Shown: positions 1-10,659, counted from the first letter of the stretch. The stretch is DNA of 64,000 nucleotides from Labyrinthula sp. Ha (GCA_015227615.1 JAALGZ010000004.1:1612001-1676000), one strand, 5' to 3'. Notes: generated by a model not told the origin, from the sequence alone. A program made the numbers and translations.

Positions 1-1290
1 ATATTTTCCTACATTTGGCTAATAAACTCTTATAGGTGGTCGTACTTTTGTCTGTGTCAATAGTCGGAGAATCCAACGAGGATCTATTAGATTGTTGTTA
101 ATAAAAACAAAACTTATATTTTATATCGAATAGGGAAAGGGTAAAAACCCATACTTCAAATATCAGATTTTAGTGGTGTTATAATCTAAATCGAATAAAT
201 TCTATCACTGACTTAGTATAAAGAAAGATTTAGATATATTCAACTAGAGGGCCTAGCAATTGCCTTAAGTTCTTGGGACACCAGAATATGGTATAGGTGT
301 AAATTTGAATAAGGTTTTAGCTCTTAGAGATTTATCTATAATAATTTTCTATAGTAGAATCCGATAATATTTTTCATGCATTTAGAAGTCTATTTTAATC
401 TTGAAAATTATCGTACAATCTAAAACTTCTATAGGTGATAAGGTTAACTCTTACACAACCTGCAGTTTTTTTTATGTTTACTACGGATACGTACTGATAA
501 ATGCACCAGAGAGCCAAAATATAAAGTATCTATGAGGTAGTATTGTAAGACAGTTATACATCGATTCATCTTATTATAGCTAAATAATTGAACATCGCCG
601 TGTACAAAGCAGTTTAATAATAATGGACACGACAAGTGAGCTAAATGCTTCTGCAGACGATTTATCCGAATTTAGTGTTTCAAGCTCTTAAGTTTGCTAA
701 GTAAATTTGTTATATAGGTGCTTAGAATTTTTGTTTACTAAGAATGATGATTTGAATGTTAGGGTTGTTGTCGTTTATTGCCCAAGTTCTAAGAGAAACT
801 GTCCATTACTGGTTTTAGGACAATATGTACCAGAAACCTGACTAAACTTAACAGTGTTAATTTAAAAAATAAAAATAACTAACTCCAGAAAATCGAAAAT
901 TATTCTCTATTTGGGAATGTAGTGGTGTGGGCACATTTGAGATGAAGTCTGGGAATATTAAAATAAATGTAAATTGATAGTAATTTCCTTATTAATTGTT
1001 TGTGTTGTGGAAACAGCTTTTTGTCATATAATAATAAAAACTATGAAATATACTATATTAACCCTAATAAAGAATATTGCATCCATTAGTGTAGTCTTTT
1101 AGCCCTAATTCAAAAAGTAAAGACTCTTTCTTCCATTATCCCATTCGAAACGGTACTAAATTTCTGTCTAAAGATTGAGATCATCAATCCAACTTTACGA
1201 CATAGGCCATGTGGCCTTAAGTAAAATTCGAAATAACAAGAGAAAGATACAAGAACTAAATCTGTTACCTTTAGTCCTTTCAAATGCTTA
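1..1290. other. Intergenic stretch, no gene seen
   Basis: A+T-rich DNA upstream of the large glycosyltransferase gene. Only short open frames occur, the longest being a 63-codon one on the minus strand that shows no family features. No RNA gene or repeat was recognised. It presumably contains the promoter of the gene at 1291. Confidence 0.5.
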
Positions 1291-4200
1291 ATGAAGTGTT
1301 CTTATAAATTGTTTTTTATTCTAATCTCTTTTCAGATGTCAATTTCATTCCTAATATATATTTTTTTCTTTGAAGTGAACTCAAACCTTCCTGGTGCAAA
1401 ACCAACACCTAACTCGTTTTCTCATGTTCAACCAAAACACAGTTCTATTAAAGAAAAAGCCTCAACTTATATTCAAGAAAAACTTAGAAATTGTAATAAC
1501 TCACCTGCATATATACAACTAGAAAATGACGTTGGTCTTGGTCTTGCTCTTACGCAAGTTGTGCTCCTTACTAATAAAGCACTATCCCAAAATAGAACTC
1601 CTGTTTTAGTCGGAAAGGATGAAGATTATGTTTGGTTCAGTGGACCTATGCTAAAGCTTCACAACTTGTTAAGTTTTCCTTGCAGTAATAAGTTTAATGG
1701 CCCTATTTTTGACAACCAAAAACTTTCTTGTTCAAAGAGATGTTCAAAAGAAATCTTGAGGAGTTTCTATGTGCCAGATGAATTTATAAATTTGGGATTG
1801 AAAAGCTGGTTAAAGCTGATAACATTAGAAGTGATACAGCCATCAAATACTTTGCTTTATGATTTACTGGGTACATCAAGTTTTCATAATGCACGAAGTT
1901 TGAAAAGTAAATCTTTTCAGAGACGACACTTTAATGTTAAGAGTTTGCAAACTTTTACTGATATCTTTGATTTTAAGAAGTATGAAAAGCCCTTGATAGG
2001 AATACACATTAGACGAGGTGATTCTTGTATGAAAGATCGACCACCTTGTGTTTATAACTTTGAAAAAGTTCTAGAGAAGCTGAGTGAAGAAGGATACAAC
2101 TCAGGAACGCTTTTATTAGCAACAGATAATTCAGATATTCGAAAACAGGGTACGAAATTTTCTGATTATGGGTTTTCAGATGTTATAACTATACCATCTA
2201 GTACATCCTTTTACAATGAATTGGAAGAAAAAAAAGGTGGTGTTCCCATTGAAGAACACCCAAGTCTTCGAAAACAAATTCAAGAGAATAATCTTGCTGT
2301 AGAGGCATTACTGGATATTGCACTGTTAGCACAGGCCGATGTCCATGTAGGCTCGTTTTACTCTAATTTTATTCGTATCTCTATGGCTCTCAGTAAAAAC
2401 AATCCAACATCAAAGTATATATCTTTCGATGCTGAATGGTGTCCTTTTGAAACCTGCTCATATGGTTGGGTGAATATTCCAACTTGCTCTAGATGGCATA
2501 AACACTTTTGCCAATGGAGACCGCAAGATTATTGTGGAAACTCAGAGCATCCAGAAAATCAGATTGAGCATTGTGGTGCTGTGGCTGGTTCAAGGTGTTC
2601 TTTTGATTGCATGAACTATCAGCTAACGATGCACTATTATCATAGCAGTAAAACATTGTTTTCCTCTTATGGAGAGTTCCTGTGGACTAAGGAGCTAGAG
2701 CAAGACGAGTTGAAGATGAAGTATATTGACTTAAATTTGGACTGCTCTGCAGAGAGTGTGGCAAATTCAATTAACTCGTTTCCACTAAGAAACCAAAAAA
2801 CTGTGTGCAAGAAAGTTTTGGAGCATATGAATGTTCTTGACAAGGGTTTAAATGACGTAGTATATGAGGAAAAGGATCGAAATATTTTAGAAAGGAAAAG
2901 GAAAAGGCAAATGCACCCCTATAATATAGTGGCCGCACCAAAGTGTGATCCTGAAAATGTTGTTTTGAATATGGATCATAACGCAGCTCGCAGACGAGCT
3001 CTTGGTTGGTTGAATAAGGTTCGAGCCTTAGAGTCTATCTCACAAGAGGAGCTTTTCGATAACATGCCGGCGGAAAGTTGTACTCAATTAAGGGAGGTAC
3101 CTGATTTCGATCGGTTAAGAATGGATGTAAAGAGAACTTCATCAGCGATTGTATATCTCGCGCAAAAGCAGCACTCATCTTATAAGACAAACAGTTTTCA
3201 AAATTTGGTACTATCCCTAAAATTCTTATATAAGAATTTCAACAACAAATTTAACTACGATGTGCTAATTTTTCACTCTGGTGATTTTATCGCCGAAGAT
3301 CGTCTTTATCTAATTAAAGAGATTGGACTGGATGAGGAACATGCTAAGAGCTTAAATATTGTAAGATTAAGCGGAAAGTTCTGGGAACTGCCCGGGATTT
3401 TTGATACTAGCAAGTTAGATCCTGAGAGATGGACAGATGATTCCTTTAGTGTTGGATACAGGCACATGTGCCGCTGGTATGCTGGTTTAATCTTCGAGTT
3501 TATGGGAAAGCTTGGTTACGAATATATTATGAGATTCGACGAGGATTCTTTTCTGTTGTCTCCAGTTGAATATGATATTTTTGACTTCATGAAAAAACGT
3601 CAACTAGACTATGGATTTAGAAATGACATATTCGAACCTTGCTGTGATTTACAAGTTAGAAGAAATCTTATTGCTGACTTCCGTAAAACTTACGAAGATA
3701 AGTTTGGAAAACTTCCGGGATTTTATCAGAAACTTCAACAGTCTCTTGGAAATGATTCGTTAAATTATGGATACTATAACAACTTCTTTGTTAGTAGAGT
3801 GCAGTTTTGGTTACAGCCAAATGTCCGTGCTTTATTTAACTTCTTTGACTGGTCTGGTGCGTTTTACCTTTATAGAGAAAATGATCTTACTGTGCAAGCG
3901 CTGTCAGTGCAAATGTTCCTTCCAGAATCCAAAGTGTACAAATTTACCGACTTTACTTATCAGCATATTACAGGTTATGACAGAAAAACATGCGAGTGGG
4001 GAGTACTGGTAAGAGGTGATGCCGATTTGGTTTCTTCACCAGCGTCAGAATTTTTTCTAAGGGCTCAATTGTTAGAAACATGGTCAGCCAGACATCCCGA
4101 AAGGTTGCACAAAAGTCTTGATTCTGAAGGAAAACTCACAGGTATTTACTGCGATGCCTCAAATTTTAAAGCTGATGTGAAACTAAATTACCATCTCAGC

Positions 4201-5472
4201 ATGAAGGTAAACGAATTACCATATTGTTTTGATCTGAATAAGCGCAACGTTCTGGAGTATATATCTCGTAACGAGTTTGTAAACATGGCTAGAGACGTTA
4301 TAAACCTAGAGGGGAAAGGATACACTGTCCCTAGTGCTTTTGAAGATAACTTTATTTCAGAGTTACTTGATTTCACACTTTCTGACTGCGAAACGCTGGA
4401 GGATCAAAAAAGATTTCTTTACTTAGATGCACCCGAATGTGGCGCAGGTTGTACTATAAACTTTCTGGTTAAACCAATTATATATGCCATGATTAATAAA
4501 CAAAAAATTGTAACTCCGGGAAGTCGCTGGCTACATGGTATTATGTAAGTTATATTTAGTCTTTAGGCTCCAAAGGAAAATGTGATAAGAAGAAACATCT
4601 AGGTTGCTTTCTCAAAGAATTTGCATCGAAAGAATCCTGTGGGTCGCGTCCATCTCAAGCTAAAGATGGATTGCTTTGGCGAAGAGTTGATCAAGATAAT
4701 TTAGATTTTTTTAAAGAAGTGAATACACTGTTAACAACGTTGAAACCTAAATCTCCTGTTTCAGAACCTTGTACTTTTATTTTGTTTTTTTATTTTAGTG
4801 TTTCTGTTGGTATCTCAAATTATTCATCGAATCCTTACCCCCTCAAAGATTTTACAGGAATATATAGAAAGTATTCTAAGTGATATCAAACTGAAGCAAG
4901 ATGATAAAAGAAAAGTACTTGGCGTTCATATTCGCATGGGGGATTCATGTTCAGACCCAAAAAAAGAAGAGAAAGGCAGGTCATGCGATGGGTTCGAAAC
5001 CTTTGAACCATATATAGACCAAATGATAGAAGAATTTGGATATAATGCAGTGTATGTTGCAACTGATTCTGAGGATGCATTGTCCCAGGCTCTATCTTGG
5101 AGAAAAGATGTAGCAATTCTCTACAATACAAAACTGTCACGTTCCAAGTATAAAGTTTTTACAGATAATGAAGATAACCCAAAAGCGGAACTATCAATAG
5201 AGGGAATTTTATTTGGCAACCCTAAACTGAAATCAGCGGGATTCGAACCTTTTGCTGAAATGATAGATTTCCTGGCCGACTTGTATATCCTAGGAAAATA
5301 TACTCATGGCATAGTAGGGAAGTTTACTTCTAACATGGATAGAATCGCTGTTGGATATTCTGCTTTTCAACACAAGTGTCTGCACCCAGTAATCTCGTTG
5401 GATGCACCTTGGTGTTTTGATTTTGGGATTCAATCAGGCAGAAGCTATACCGGACAGCAATTTTATTGCTAA
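1291..5472 (+). CDS. Three-module Golgi-type glycosyltransferase (fucosyltransferase-like, GT15 mannosyltransferase, fucosyltransferase-like)
   Basis: Exons 1291-4537, 4567-4770 and 4799-5472, joined by introns of 29 and 28 nt, give 1374 aa. A hydrophobic segment at residues about 7-27 looks like a type II signal anchor. Residues about 55-420 form a fucosyltransferase-like module with the motif GIHIRRGDSC near 237-246. Residues about 615-950 resemble the fungal KRE2/MNT1 GT15 alpha-1,2-mannosyltransferases: MRFDEDSFLLSPVEYDIF, then YYNNFFVSRVQFW and a late LPESKVYKF block. Residues about 1045-1374 repeat the first module, with GVHIRMGDSC near 1190-1200. The two outer modules look like a duplication flanking the GT15 unit. 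A role in building N- or O-linked glycans in the Golgi is inferred; donor and acceptor are unknown. The start is the first ATG before the anchor. It converges on the next gene with 23 bp between stops. Confidence 0.82.
4538..4566 (+). other. 29-nt mini-intron 1 of the three-module glycosyltransferase
   Basis: GTATTATG at the 5' end, CTTTAG at the 3' end. Phase 1. Removing it joins a codon CAT to GGC and keeps the third module open (SRWLHG then SKGKCDK). Without removal the frame stops within a few codons. Confidence 0.75.
4771..4798 (+). other. 28-nt mini-intron 2 of the three-module glycosyltransferase
   Basis: GTACTTTT at the 5' end, a T-rich middle and ATTTTAG at the 3' end. Phase 1. Removal joins SEP to LFLLVSQIIHR and brings the upstream frame into the frame that carries GVHIRMGDSC. 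Confidence 0.78.
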
Positions 5473-5495
5473 GGGCTTCATGTATCTTTCACGCG

Positions 5496-6974
5496 CTAGT
5501 TTAGACATCTGTGATGTCTGAGATATGCATCATCAGTTGATATATGTTCTCCGAGGTATTCGATGGACCTTACGACATCATGTGTACGAAAGTGCAAAGC
5601 ACTAATTCTAGTGCTAACAATGATTTTGCGAAGCCCTGCTGCTCCTTTACAAAGCTTATACTTGAGACAATTCTGTTTTCCAGTTCTTGTGAAATTATAA
5701 GTCACATAATCCCGGGGCGCGTTTCTTTCAATTTTTCGATGATACCTGTGAAATCTTAGTTTGATCTTATGCCAATCGTAGAAAATGAACTCCATATTCC
5801 TATTTTTTAGCTTTGGAAGAAGGTATTTTGTCTCTCCAGCACATATCTCGTCATCTAGTTTTTTGTTCTTAATAGATCCAAAGCTTACCCACAGCATAGT
5901 GTTTAGTTTGTTGAATATGAACTCTAGTGAATCGGTTTTACCTTTGTTTGGCAGTGCTGGGTAAAGATACTCATCTAAGTCAAAGAATGCTACCTGATTA
6001 TACCCAACAGTCTTTGCTCGTAGGAAGCAGTCTCTTCGTGTCCATGTTTGCGCTATTGCATCTGTGTGCAACATATTGTAAATATATAGTGAACCATATT
6101 CTTCTAGTAAAAACCTTCTAAAATCGTATATTATCAAGACGTTCCGCTTCAATAGATGATTAATTAAACTGGGAAAATCTATCCAGTGTAGTCCAACGTC
6201 ATATAGCACAAGTGGAGTCATATTGTATGTGCTATAGTATTCTACTTGTTTTATTATACTAGCTGCTTTTACTTTACCATGTAAAGCTCTTCCGCAAAGT
6301 ACGCAACTTAAATTATTTTGTGGGGCAGGAAACTCATCGTTTGAAGTGTGGAGTTTATAAGTTTTCATTTGGAGCTTGTTCTCAACTGGCCAGGGAATGT
6401 TAATAGTAGCATCGTATAGCCTCTTAGGTAAAGTGTGTGTAAATTTACATTGCAAGAGAGTAGCAACATTGTCATTCCGGATTCGTTTCCTATAAGGGAA
6501 AAATTCCTGGCCTAGAAACTTTGCTTCCTGCTCTAAGTACATTTTTCTTTCTTGATTTTTTAAATTGAAAACTTCGTACGCAGAACCAAATGTGAACTGA
6601 CCAGTAATGCGTTTCCCATCATAGTTAATGAAGCAATTCCCTGATTTCTGTAGCTTACAAAACTCTAACCTTGAACACCTTGGGTCTCTGAGCTCTTTCA
6701 AGAACATAAGATTGTTTCTCTCCATCAGAATATTTAGTATTATTGTATTGTCAGATGGCAGAAAGATAGGGGAAGCATGATTCAGAAAGCTATTAAGGAT
6801 TCTATTTGGTGCAAAAACATGCTCATCGTCGGCAACCAAATCATCTCTAAAAATGTTAGTCTCAAATTTAAATATTTTGTAAAGGCAGAGAAAGAATCCG
6901 TATCCTAGGCACACATTAATAGAGATTATTTTTATAGAACAACCGTTTTTTACACTTCGTTTCTTGGAATACAT
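5496..6974 (-). CDS. GT92-like type II membrane glycosyltransferase
   Basis: 492 aa without introns. Residues about 13-35 are hydrophobic and probably a signal anchor, so the catalytic part would face the secretory lumen. The segment from residue about 223 (CVLCGRALHGKVKAASIIKQ) through the acidic FFDLDEYLYP motif (DLDEY at 332-336) fits the Glyco_transf_92/DUF23 family, whose DXD-type motif binds a nucleotide sugar with a metal ion. The last 20 residues keep a Cys/His-rich pattern (LRHHRCLN). Known family members transfer galactose or related sugars; the substrate here is not deducible. It is tail-to-tail with the large glycosyltransferase (23 bp) and shares a 59-bp divergent spacer with the epoxide-hydrolase-like gene. 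Family call moderately sure. Confidence 0.75.
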   Translation of the reverse strand: MYSKKRSVKNGCSIKIISINVCLGYGFFLCLYKIFKFETNIFRDDLVADDEHVFAPNRILNSFLNHASPIFLPSDNTIILNILMERNNLMFLKELRDPRCSRLEFCKLQKSGNCFINYDGKRITGQFTFGSAYEVFNLKNQERKMYLEQEAKFLGQEFFPYRKRIRNDNVATLLQCKFTHTLPKRLYDATINIPWPVENKLQMKTYKLHTSNDEFPAPQNNLSCVLCGRALHGKVKAASIIKQVEYYSTYNMTPLVLYDVGLHWIDFPSLINHLLKRNVLIIYDFRRFLLEEYGSLYIYNMLHTDAIAQTWTRRDCFLRAKTVGYNQVAFFDLDEYLYPALPNKGKTDSLEFIFNKLNTMLWVSFGSIKNKKLDDEICAGETKYLLPKLKNRNMEFIFYDWHKIKLRFHRYHRKIERNAPRDYVTYNFTRTGKQNCLKYKLCKGAAGLRKIIVSTRISALHFRTHDVVRSIEYLGEHISTDDAYLRHHRCLN

Positions 6975-7033
6975 TTATTGTTAAACATAATACAACATTA
7001 CCAGGAATAAAATACTAGAACGGTCGTGGTTAA
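6975..7033. promoter_or_regulatory. 59-bp divergent intergenic spacer
   Basis: Start codons of the GT92-like gene (minus) and the hydrolase gene (plus) are only 59 bp apart, so this interval must contain or overlap both promoters and both 5' leaders. No recognisable TATA box or TGCCCAAAA copy lies in it. The regulatory role is inferred from geometry. Confidence 0.45.
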
Positions 7034-8098
7034 ATGTACGAAGAAACAACTGAACTGTCAAATGGAATATCTCTACATTATGCAGCGGCAGGACCTCAGC
7101 CCGGATATGCGGGGTACAAAGATACAATTATATTTATTCACGGATTTCCAGAGTTATGGATAAGTTGGAGGGAGTTGATGCAATTTACTGCGGATCTTGG
7201 ATACTTCTCAGTTGCGGTTGATTGTAGAGGTTATGGCGGATCAAGTGCGCCTGATGAGATAGAAAAGTATTCAGTTAAGGAGGTTTTATCAGATTTCAAT
7301 CTTTTACTAGGTCATTTCAGCCTAAAGCAAGCCATTTTTGTTGGACACGACTGGGGAGGAAACTTGGTTTGGATGTTGTTGATGATGTATCCCAAACTTG
7401 TTTCAGCAGCTATAGTTCTAAACACTCCGGCACCTAAAATTATGTCCTTAAAAAATCCACTTCCTTCAAATATTTTAAGAAATATAACGATGAAAGAAAG
7501 GGGACACTTGGATTATGCTCACTATTATTGTGAACACCCTTCACTGGCAGACGCAGAATTGAACGAAAATATCTTTCGTACTTTAAACGCTTTTTATCGA
7601 GATGGAAATAATAAAGAAAGTATGAAGTTAGGAATGAGAACAAAGTATACTATGGCTCCAAAGTCAGAAACAGATTCAACACCTGTTGGAGTACTTGGCA
7701 AGTGTCCAAGAAACATTCCTCTTGACGGATTATTCTCAAGAGCCGAGATTGAGGAGTATACAAAAGGTTTTTCACGAAATGGATTTCATGGCCCTTTGAA
7801 TTATTATAGGGCGAGGGATTTTAATCATAGACAAATTCAAGAGCATTTGCGTGAAGGAAAACTCATACAGCAAGATATTCAAGTTCCTGTGCTGTTCGTA
7901 CGAGCAACTTTAGATGCTTGGGCCAACTATGTACTCGAAACTGATGTAAGCATTGATGAAATGAAAAATCGTGTTCGAAATTTCTCCGTAGTGGAAGTAA
8001 ACAGTGGCCATTGGACCCAAAAAGAAGCACCTGAAGCTTTAAATAAATGTGTCGGGCTCTTCCTTGCAAGACTAAGACTTCCGGATTCGAAGCTGTAA
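7034..8098 (+). CDS. Epoxide hydrolase-like alpha/beta-hydrolase
   Basis: 354 aa, single exon. The oxyanion-hole motif HGFPE is at residues 36-40, and the nucleophile elbow GHDWGG has Asp106 as the expected nucleophile. Asp294 (in DAWANY) is a candidate acid, and His326 (in NSGHW) completes the triad. An Asp rather than Ser nucleophile, followed by Trp, is the hallmark of epoxide hydrolases and related dehalogenase-like enzymes, so hydrolysis of an epoxide to a diol is the best guess. No signal peptide is obvious, suggesting a cytosolic protein. Length is close to that of EPHX3/4-type enzymes without their membrane anchor. DNAAF11 follows 115 bp downstream on the same strand. Confidence 0.85.
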   Translation: MYEETTELSNGISLHYAAAGPQPGYAGYKDTIIFIHGFPELWISWRELMQFTADLGYFSVAVDCRGYGGSSAPDEIEKYSVKEVLSDFNLLLGHFSLKQAIFVGHDWGGNLVWMLLMMYPKLVSAAIVLNTPAPKIMSLKNPLPSNILRNITMKERGHLDYAHYYCEHPSLADAELNENIFRTLNAFYRDGNNKESMKLGMRTKYTMAPKSETDSTPVGVLGKCPRNIPLDGLFSRAEIEEYTKGFSRNGFHGPLNYYRARDFNHRQIQEHLREGKLIQQDIQVPVLFVRATLDAWANYVLETDVSIDEMKNRVRNFSVVEVNSGHWTQKEAPEALNKCVGLFLARLRLPDSKL

Positions 8099-8213
8099 AC
8101 TCAGATCAAAGTTATTTATTTATGTGTATATCTTGGCGAGTTCAAAAATATTTAACGCATAAGACTATTATTCGTTAATTAATATTTTTTACCGTTAAAT
8201 AAGCTGAAAGAAA

Positions 8214-9455
8214 ATGCCGAGAATAACAAGGGAGTTAATTCTTCGAAAATCTGAACACAATGAAAAAACAATTGGCGAGTTAGAAGAAATAGCTTTGCAT
8301 CAGCTGCAGATTGAAAGAATTGAGGTAATAGGAAACCTTTGTAGGAAACTGAAGATACTGCTGCTCCAGGACAATATCATTTCAAAAATTGAAAATGTTC
8401 ATTATATGAAAAACTTGGAGTACTTAAATCTTGCTATGAATAATCTCACATATGTAGCAGGCCTTCGTGCATGTGAGTTCTTAAACAAACTGGACTTAAC
8501 TTTGAACTTCATTGATATAAAGATGCTTAAGAGTAGCTTAGACGAACTGCAGCACAACAAGTTTCTCAAAGAGTTCTTTGTTCTAGGAAACCCTCTAGAT
8601 TCGTGGGCAAACTATAAACAACTAATTATTTTCATGCTACCTTCGGTCAAAGAATTAGATGGCGTTCACATTACAAGTACAGAAAGGATTCTGGCTAGGC
8701 AAGAAGCTCCAAGTATGCTGTTAGACTTAGAAAACAAAACTCAAATAAGTTTGCAGGACTCAATCATCGAAACAATCGACACTGATAACTACTCGGCTAA
8801 TACACCAGAAGAAAGAGTAAAGATGCAGAAGGAACTGGAGGAAAAAAATCGAGAAAGAGAAGAACTGGAGCAAAGAAGATATCCTAAAAAAAGAAACTAT
8901 GAAAAAGAGCATAAGGAAAGGCTACAGGATCTATTGAACGGTTCTGAGGAAACTTGTTTCCCTGATGGAAGAATAAAACAGGTAAATGAAATGAGCCTCG
9001 CATTCAAGATATTTGAAGATGAGTATAAGTACTATTATGAAGTGCAAACCCCTAAATTCTTGAGTACAGAGTTGATCCACTGTGATGTACACCCAACATA
9101 TTTTACACTTCTAGTGAAAAATAAATTATTTCGACTCAAATTTGAAGCAGAAGTCAAATCCGCTGAGGCTAGATGCAGGCGATCATCTGTCACAGGTCTA
9201 CTTTGCCTGGATGTGGACAAAGTATCTCCTTCCATAGGTGTTGGAGATTATTGTCTTTATAAAAGACCTAAGGATACGAGAAGACTTCTGAAACCAACGA
9301 AACCTAAGGCTTCCATAAGAAAGAGTCCCATTGACGGAATCCTTCAGGCCACTGTTGTTGAGGATGACTTCTTATATGAAAATCAAAAGCAAGATGAAGC
9401 AAATAAGCTTACTTCAACGTACAAACCAGATGAGCCTCCTCCGCTAGTATTTTAG
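8214..9455 (+). CDS. DNAAF11: Dynein axonemal assembly factor 11 (LRRC6/tilB/seahorse)
   Basis: 413 aa, single exon. The N-terminus (MPRITRELILRKSEHNE) closely follows the conserved start of LRRC6. Leucine-rich repeats fill residues about 20-130 (LKILLLQDN, LEYLNLAMNN, LNKLDLTLNF), followed by the LRR cap GNPLDSWANYKQ. A charged coiled-coil-like segment covers about 200-240. A CS/p23-like beta domain (about 270-345: LIHCDVHPTYFTLLVKNK) comes next, and the protein ends in the PPPLVF tail typical of the family. The protein helps preassemble outer and inner dynein arms in the cytoplasm with HSP90-type chaperones, so its presence suggests a flagellate or ciliated stage. Assignment is very secure. 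Confidence 0.95.
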   Translation: MPRITRELILRKSEHNEKTIGELEEIALHQLQIERIEVIGNLCRKLKILLLQDNIISKIENVHYMKNLEYLNLAMNNLTYVAGLRACEFLNKLDLTLNFIDIKMLKSSLDELQHNKFLKEFFVLGNPLDSWANYKQLIIFMLPSVKELDGVHITSTERILARQEAPSMLLDLENKTQISLQDSIIETIDTDNYSANTPEERVKMQKELEEKNREREELEQRRYPKKRNYEKEHKERLQDLLNGSEETCFPDGRIKQVNEMSLAFKIFEDEYKYYYEVQTPKFLSTELIHCDVHPTYFTLLVKNKLFRLKFEAEVKSAEARCRRSSVTGLLCLDVDKVSPSIGVGDYCLYKRPKDTRRLLKPTKPKASIRKSPIDGILQATVVEDDFLYENQKQDEANKLTSTYKPDEPPPLVF

Positions 9456-9769
9456 TTCTTTTGGGTAGTGTTGAATACGTAGCCCAAAGTTAACTTCATT
9501 TCTTACCTTTCTCTTCAACGAACCGAAAAATTCAGTTCAAATCCAGTGAAACAGTCTATAACAGTGTCTAAAACATAAATAAAATACTGTTAATAATAAT
9601 TTTATATTAAACAGCGTTTCTTCATCTATTCATTTCCCACTTGCAACTATTCTAATCTATGACTTGTATTATACTTGCATATAATCTATGTGTGTTGTAA
9701 TAGTGAGACTATGAAACAAGAATCTGCCCAAAATTACATACAAATGTTGCTTTACCAAAGTCTTTGATA
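9456..9769. other. Intergenic spacer between DNAAF11 and CMC4
   Basis: 314 bp, A+T-rich. It holds an AATAAAAT stretch near 9580 that may serve the DNAAF11 3' end, and a TGCCCAAAA copy at 9725 close to the CMC4 start. Nothing else was recognised. Confidence 0.5.
9725..9733 (+). promoter_or_regulatory. TGCCCAAAA motif upstream of CMC4
   Basis: An exact 9-mer ending 36 nt before the CMC4 ATG. The same word, on either strand, lies upstream of five other genes in the window. A promoter role is inferred from position and recurrence only. Confidence 0.45.
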
Positions 9770-9967
9770 ATGGAAGGTGAGTGTTCAAGAGTTAAGAAGT
9801 GTAAACCACTTGCTTGTGATATACAATACTGTCTACAAAGATATAAGTATCAACAAGATAGATGTCTTAAAGTTATAGAGGATTGGCGTTCCTGTTGTAA
9901 ACAGTATCTCAGAACCCCTTCGAGAAATGAATCAAACTCAATGACTATAGAAACCAAGGAAAGGTAA
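9770..9967 (+). CDS. CMC4: CMC4-like twin CX9C mitochondrial protein
   Basis: 65 aa. Cys11-x9-Cys21 and Cys32-x9-Cys42 form a twin CX9C hairpin. Cys16 and Cys43 give the third pair typical of CMC4 (p8/MTCP1 neighbour). The spacing and the run CKPLACDIQYCLQ ... RSCCKQY match the human and yeast proteins, although those were recalled, not searched. Such proteins are imported into the mitochondrial intermembrane space and oxidised by Mia40; CMC4 is linked to respiratory-chain assembly. I chose ATG 9770; the frame is open two codons further up, from a TTG. It ends 5 bp before the end of the convergent unknown gene. Confidence 0.9.
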   Translation: MEGECSRVKKCKPLACDIQYCLQRYKYQQDRCLKVIEDWRSCCKQYLRTPSRNESNSMTIETKER

Positions 9968-9972
9968 TACTT

Positions 9973-10572
9973 TTACCGGCTCAGAACTGAAGATTTTAAG
10001 GATCTCTTCCGCAAAACCTCCTGCATCTCCTTCCTAACTTGTCTAGCTTCATTTCCAGAAGAATCTTCAATCCAGCTAGTCTTTAGAATACCAGCAATGT
10101 GTGGCAGCTTTCCTATATGGACGTCTTCCATTCTAGAGCACCATTTACTTTCTTCGTCTTCAATGTGCTTCATAATGGACGATACATTGCCCACCTTTTT
10201 GTTCCTCAATTTTGATTCAGTAACCGCTTTTTCTTCGCTAAGAAAACATTCGACATCAAGTTCTTTCTTTTTTACCCTAAAACTTAAACTTGATACAGCT
10301 TTATTATTATTCAATGCAGAGACTTTAAATTTATGTTTAGACATCCACGTCTCTTCCTTAGAAATATACTGAAATTCAACCTCTGTTTTCTCTTTGTTAG
10401 AATCTAAATGCACTTGGGTTTCTGTTGGAAAATATAACTTCTTGTACTCCATTATTATAGGTTTCATCTCAATTGGCAGATTAGATGTATTCTTTGTTTC
10501 GGAAAGAACATATAATAATTTTTTTGCCCTGATTCGGCGCTCCTCTGGTACTAACTTAAGCAATTCGTCCAT
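9973..10572 (-). CDS. Unknown 199-aa charged protein
   Basis: The frame is open for 199 codons from an ATG and has a coding-like composition, but no family is recognised. The protein is rich in Lys, Glu and Ser, has no membrane segment or signal peptide, and starts with a predicted helix (MDELLKLVPEERRIRAKKL). The C-terminal part contains IAGILKTSWIEDSSGNEARQ and a basic tail. The frame stays open about 20 codons upstream of the ATG without another ATG. Two TGCCCAAAA copies lie 25 and 78 nt upstream, so ATG 10572 is preferred. It is convergent with CMC4, with 5 bp between them. Confidence 0.65.
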   Translation of the reverse strand: MDELLKLVPEERRIRAKKLLYVLSETKNTSNLPIEMKPIIMEYKKLYFPTETQVHLDSNKEKTEVEFQYISKEETWMSKHKFKVSALNNNKAVSSLSFRVKKKELDVECFLSEEKAVTESKLRNKKVGNVSSIMKHIEDEESKWCSRMEDVHIGKLPHIAGILKTSWIEDSSGNEARQVRKEMQEVLRKRSLKSSVLSR

Positions 10573-10597
10573 CGTCTTCCTGTTAGTATCTTCAAAA

Positions 10598-10606
10598 TTT
10601 TGGGCA
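10598..10606 (-). promoter_or_regulatory. TGCCCAAAA motif, proximal copy
   Basis: An exact 9-mer on the minus strand, 25 nt before the ATG of the 199-aa gene. It is the first of two copies spaced 53 nt apart. Confidence 0.45.
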
Positions 10607-10650
10607 ATTTGAGCTAGATCTTGATTTACAACAAATTAGGAAATATGGAA

Positions 10651-10659
10651 TTTTGGGCA
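10651..10659 (-). promoter_or_regulatory. TGCCCAAAA motif, distal copy
   Basis: A second exact copy on the same strand, 78 nt before the ATG of the 199-aa gene. Tandem use would be consistent with a promoter-proximal element. Confidence 0.4.

Noticed and set aside
444-635. 63-codon minus-strand frame near the window start
   Set aside because: Short, no family features and no supporting neighbours. Such frames are common by chance in both strands of this DNA.
4991-5249. Two tRNA B-box-like words (GGTTCGAAACC at 4991; the reverse complement of GGTTCGAATCC at 5239)
   Set aside because: Both lie in the coding exon of the glycosyltransferase. No A box or foldable cloverleaf surrounds them.
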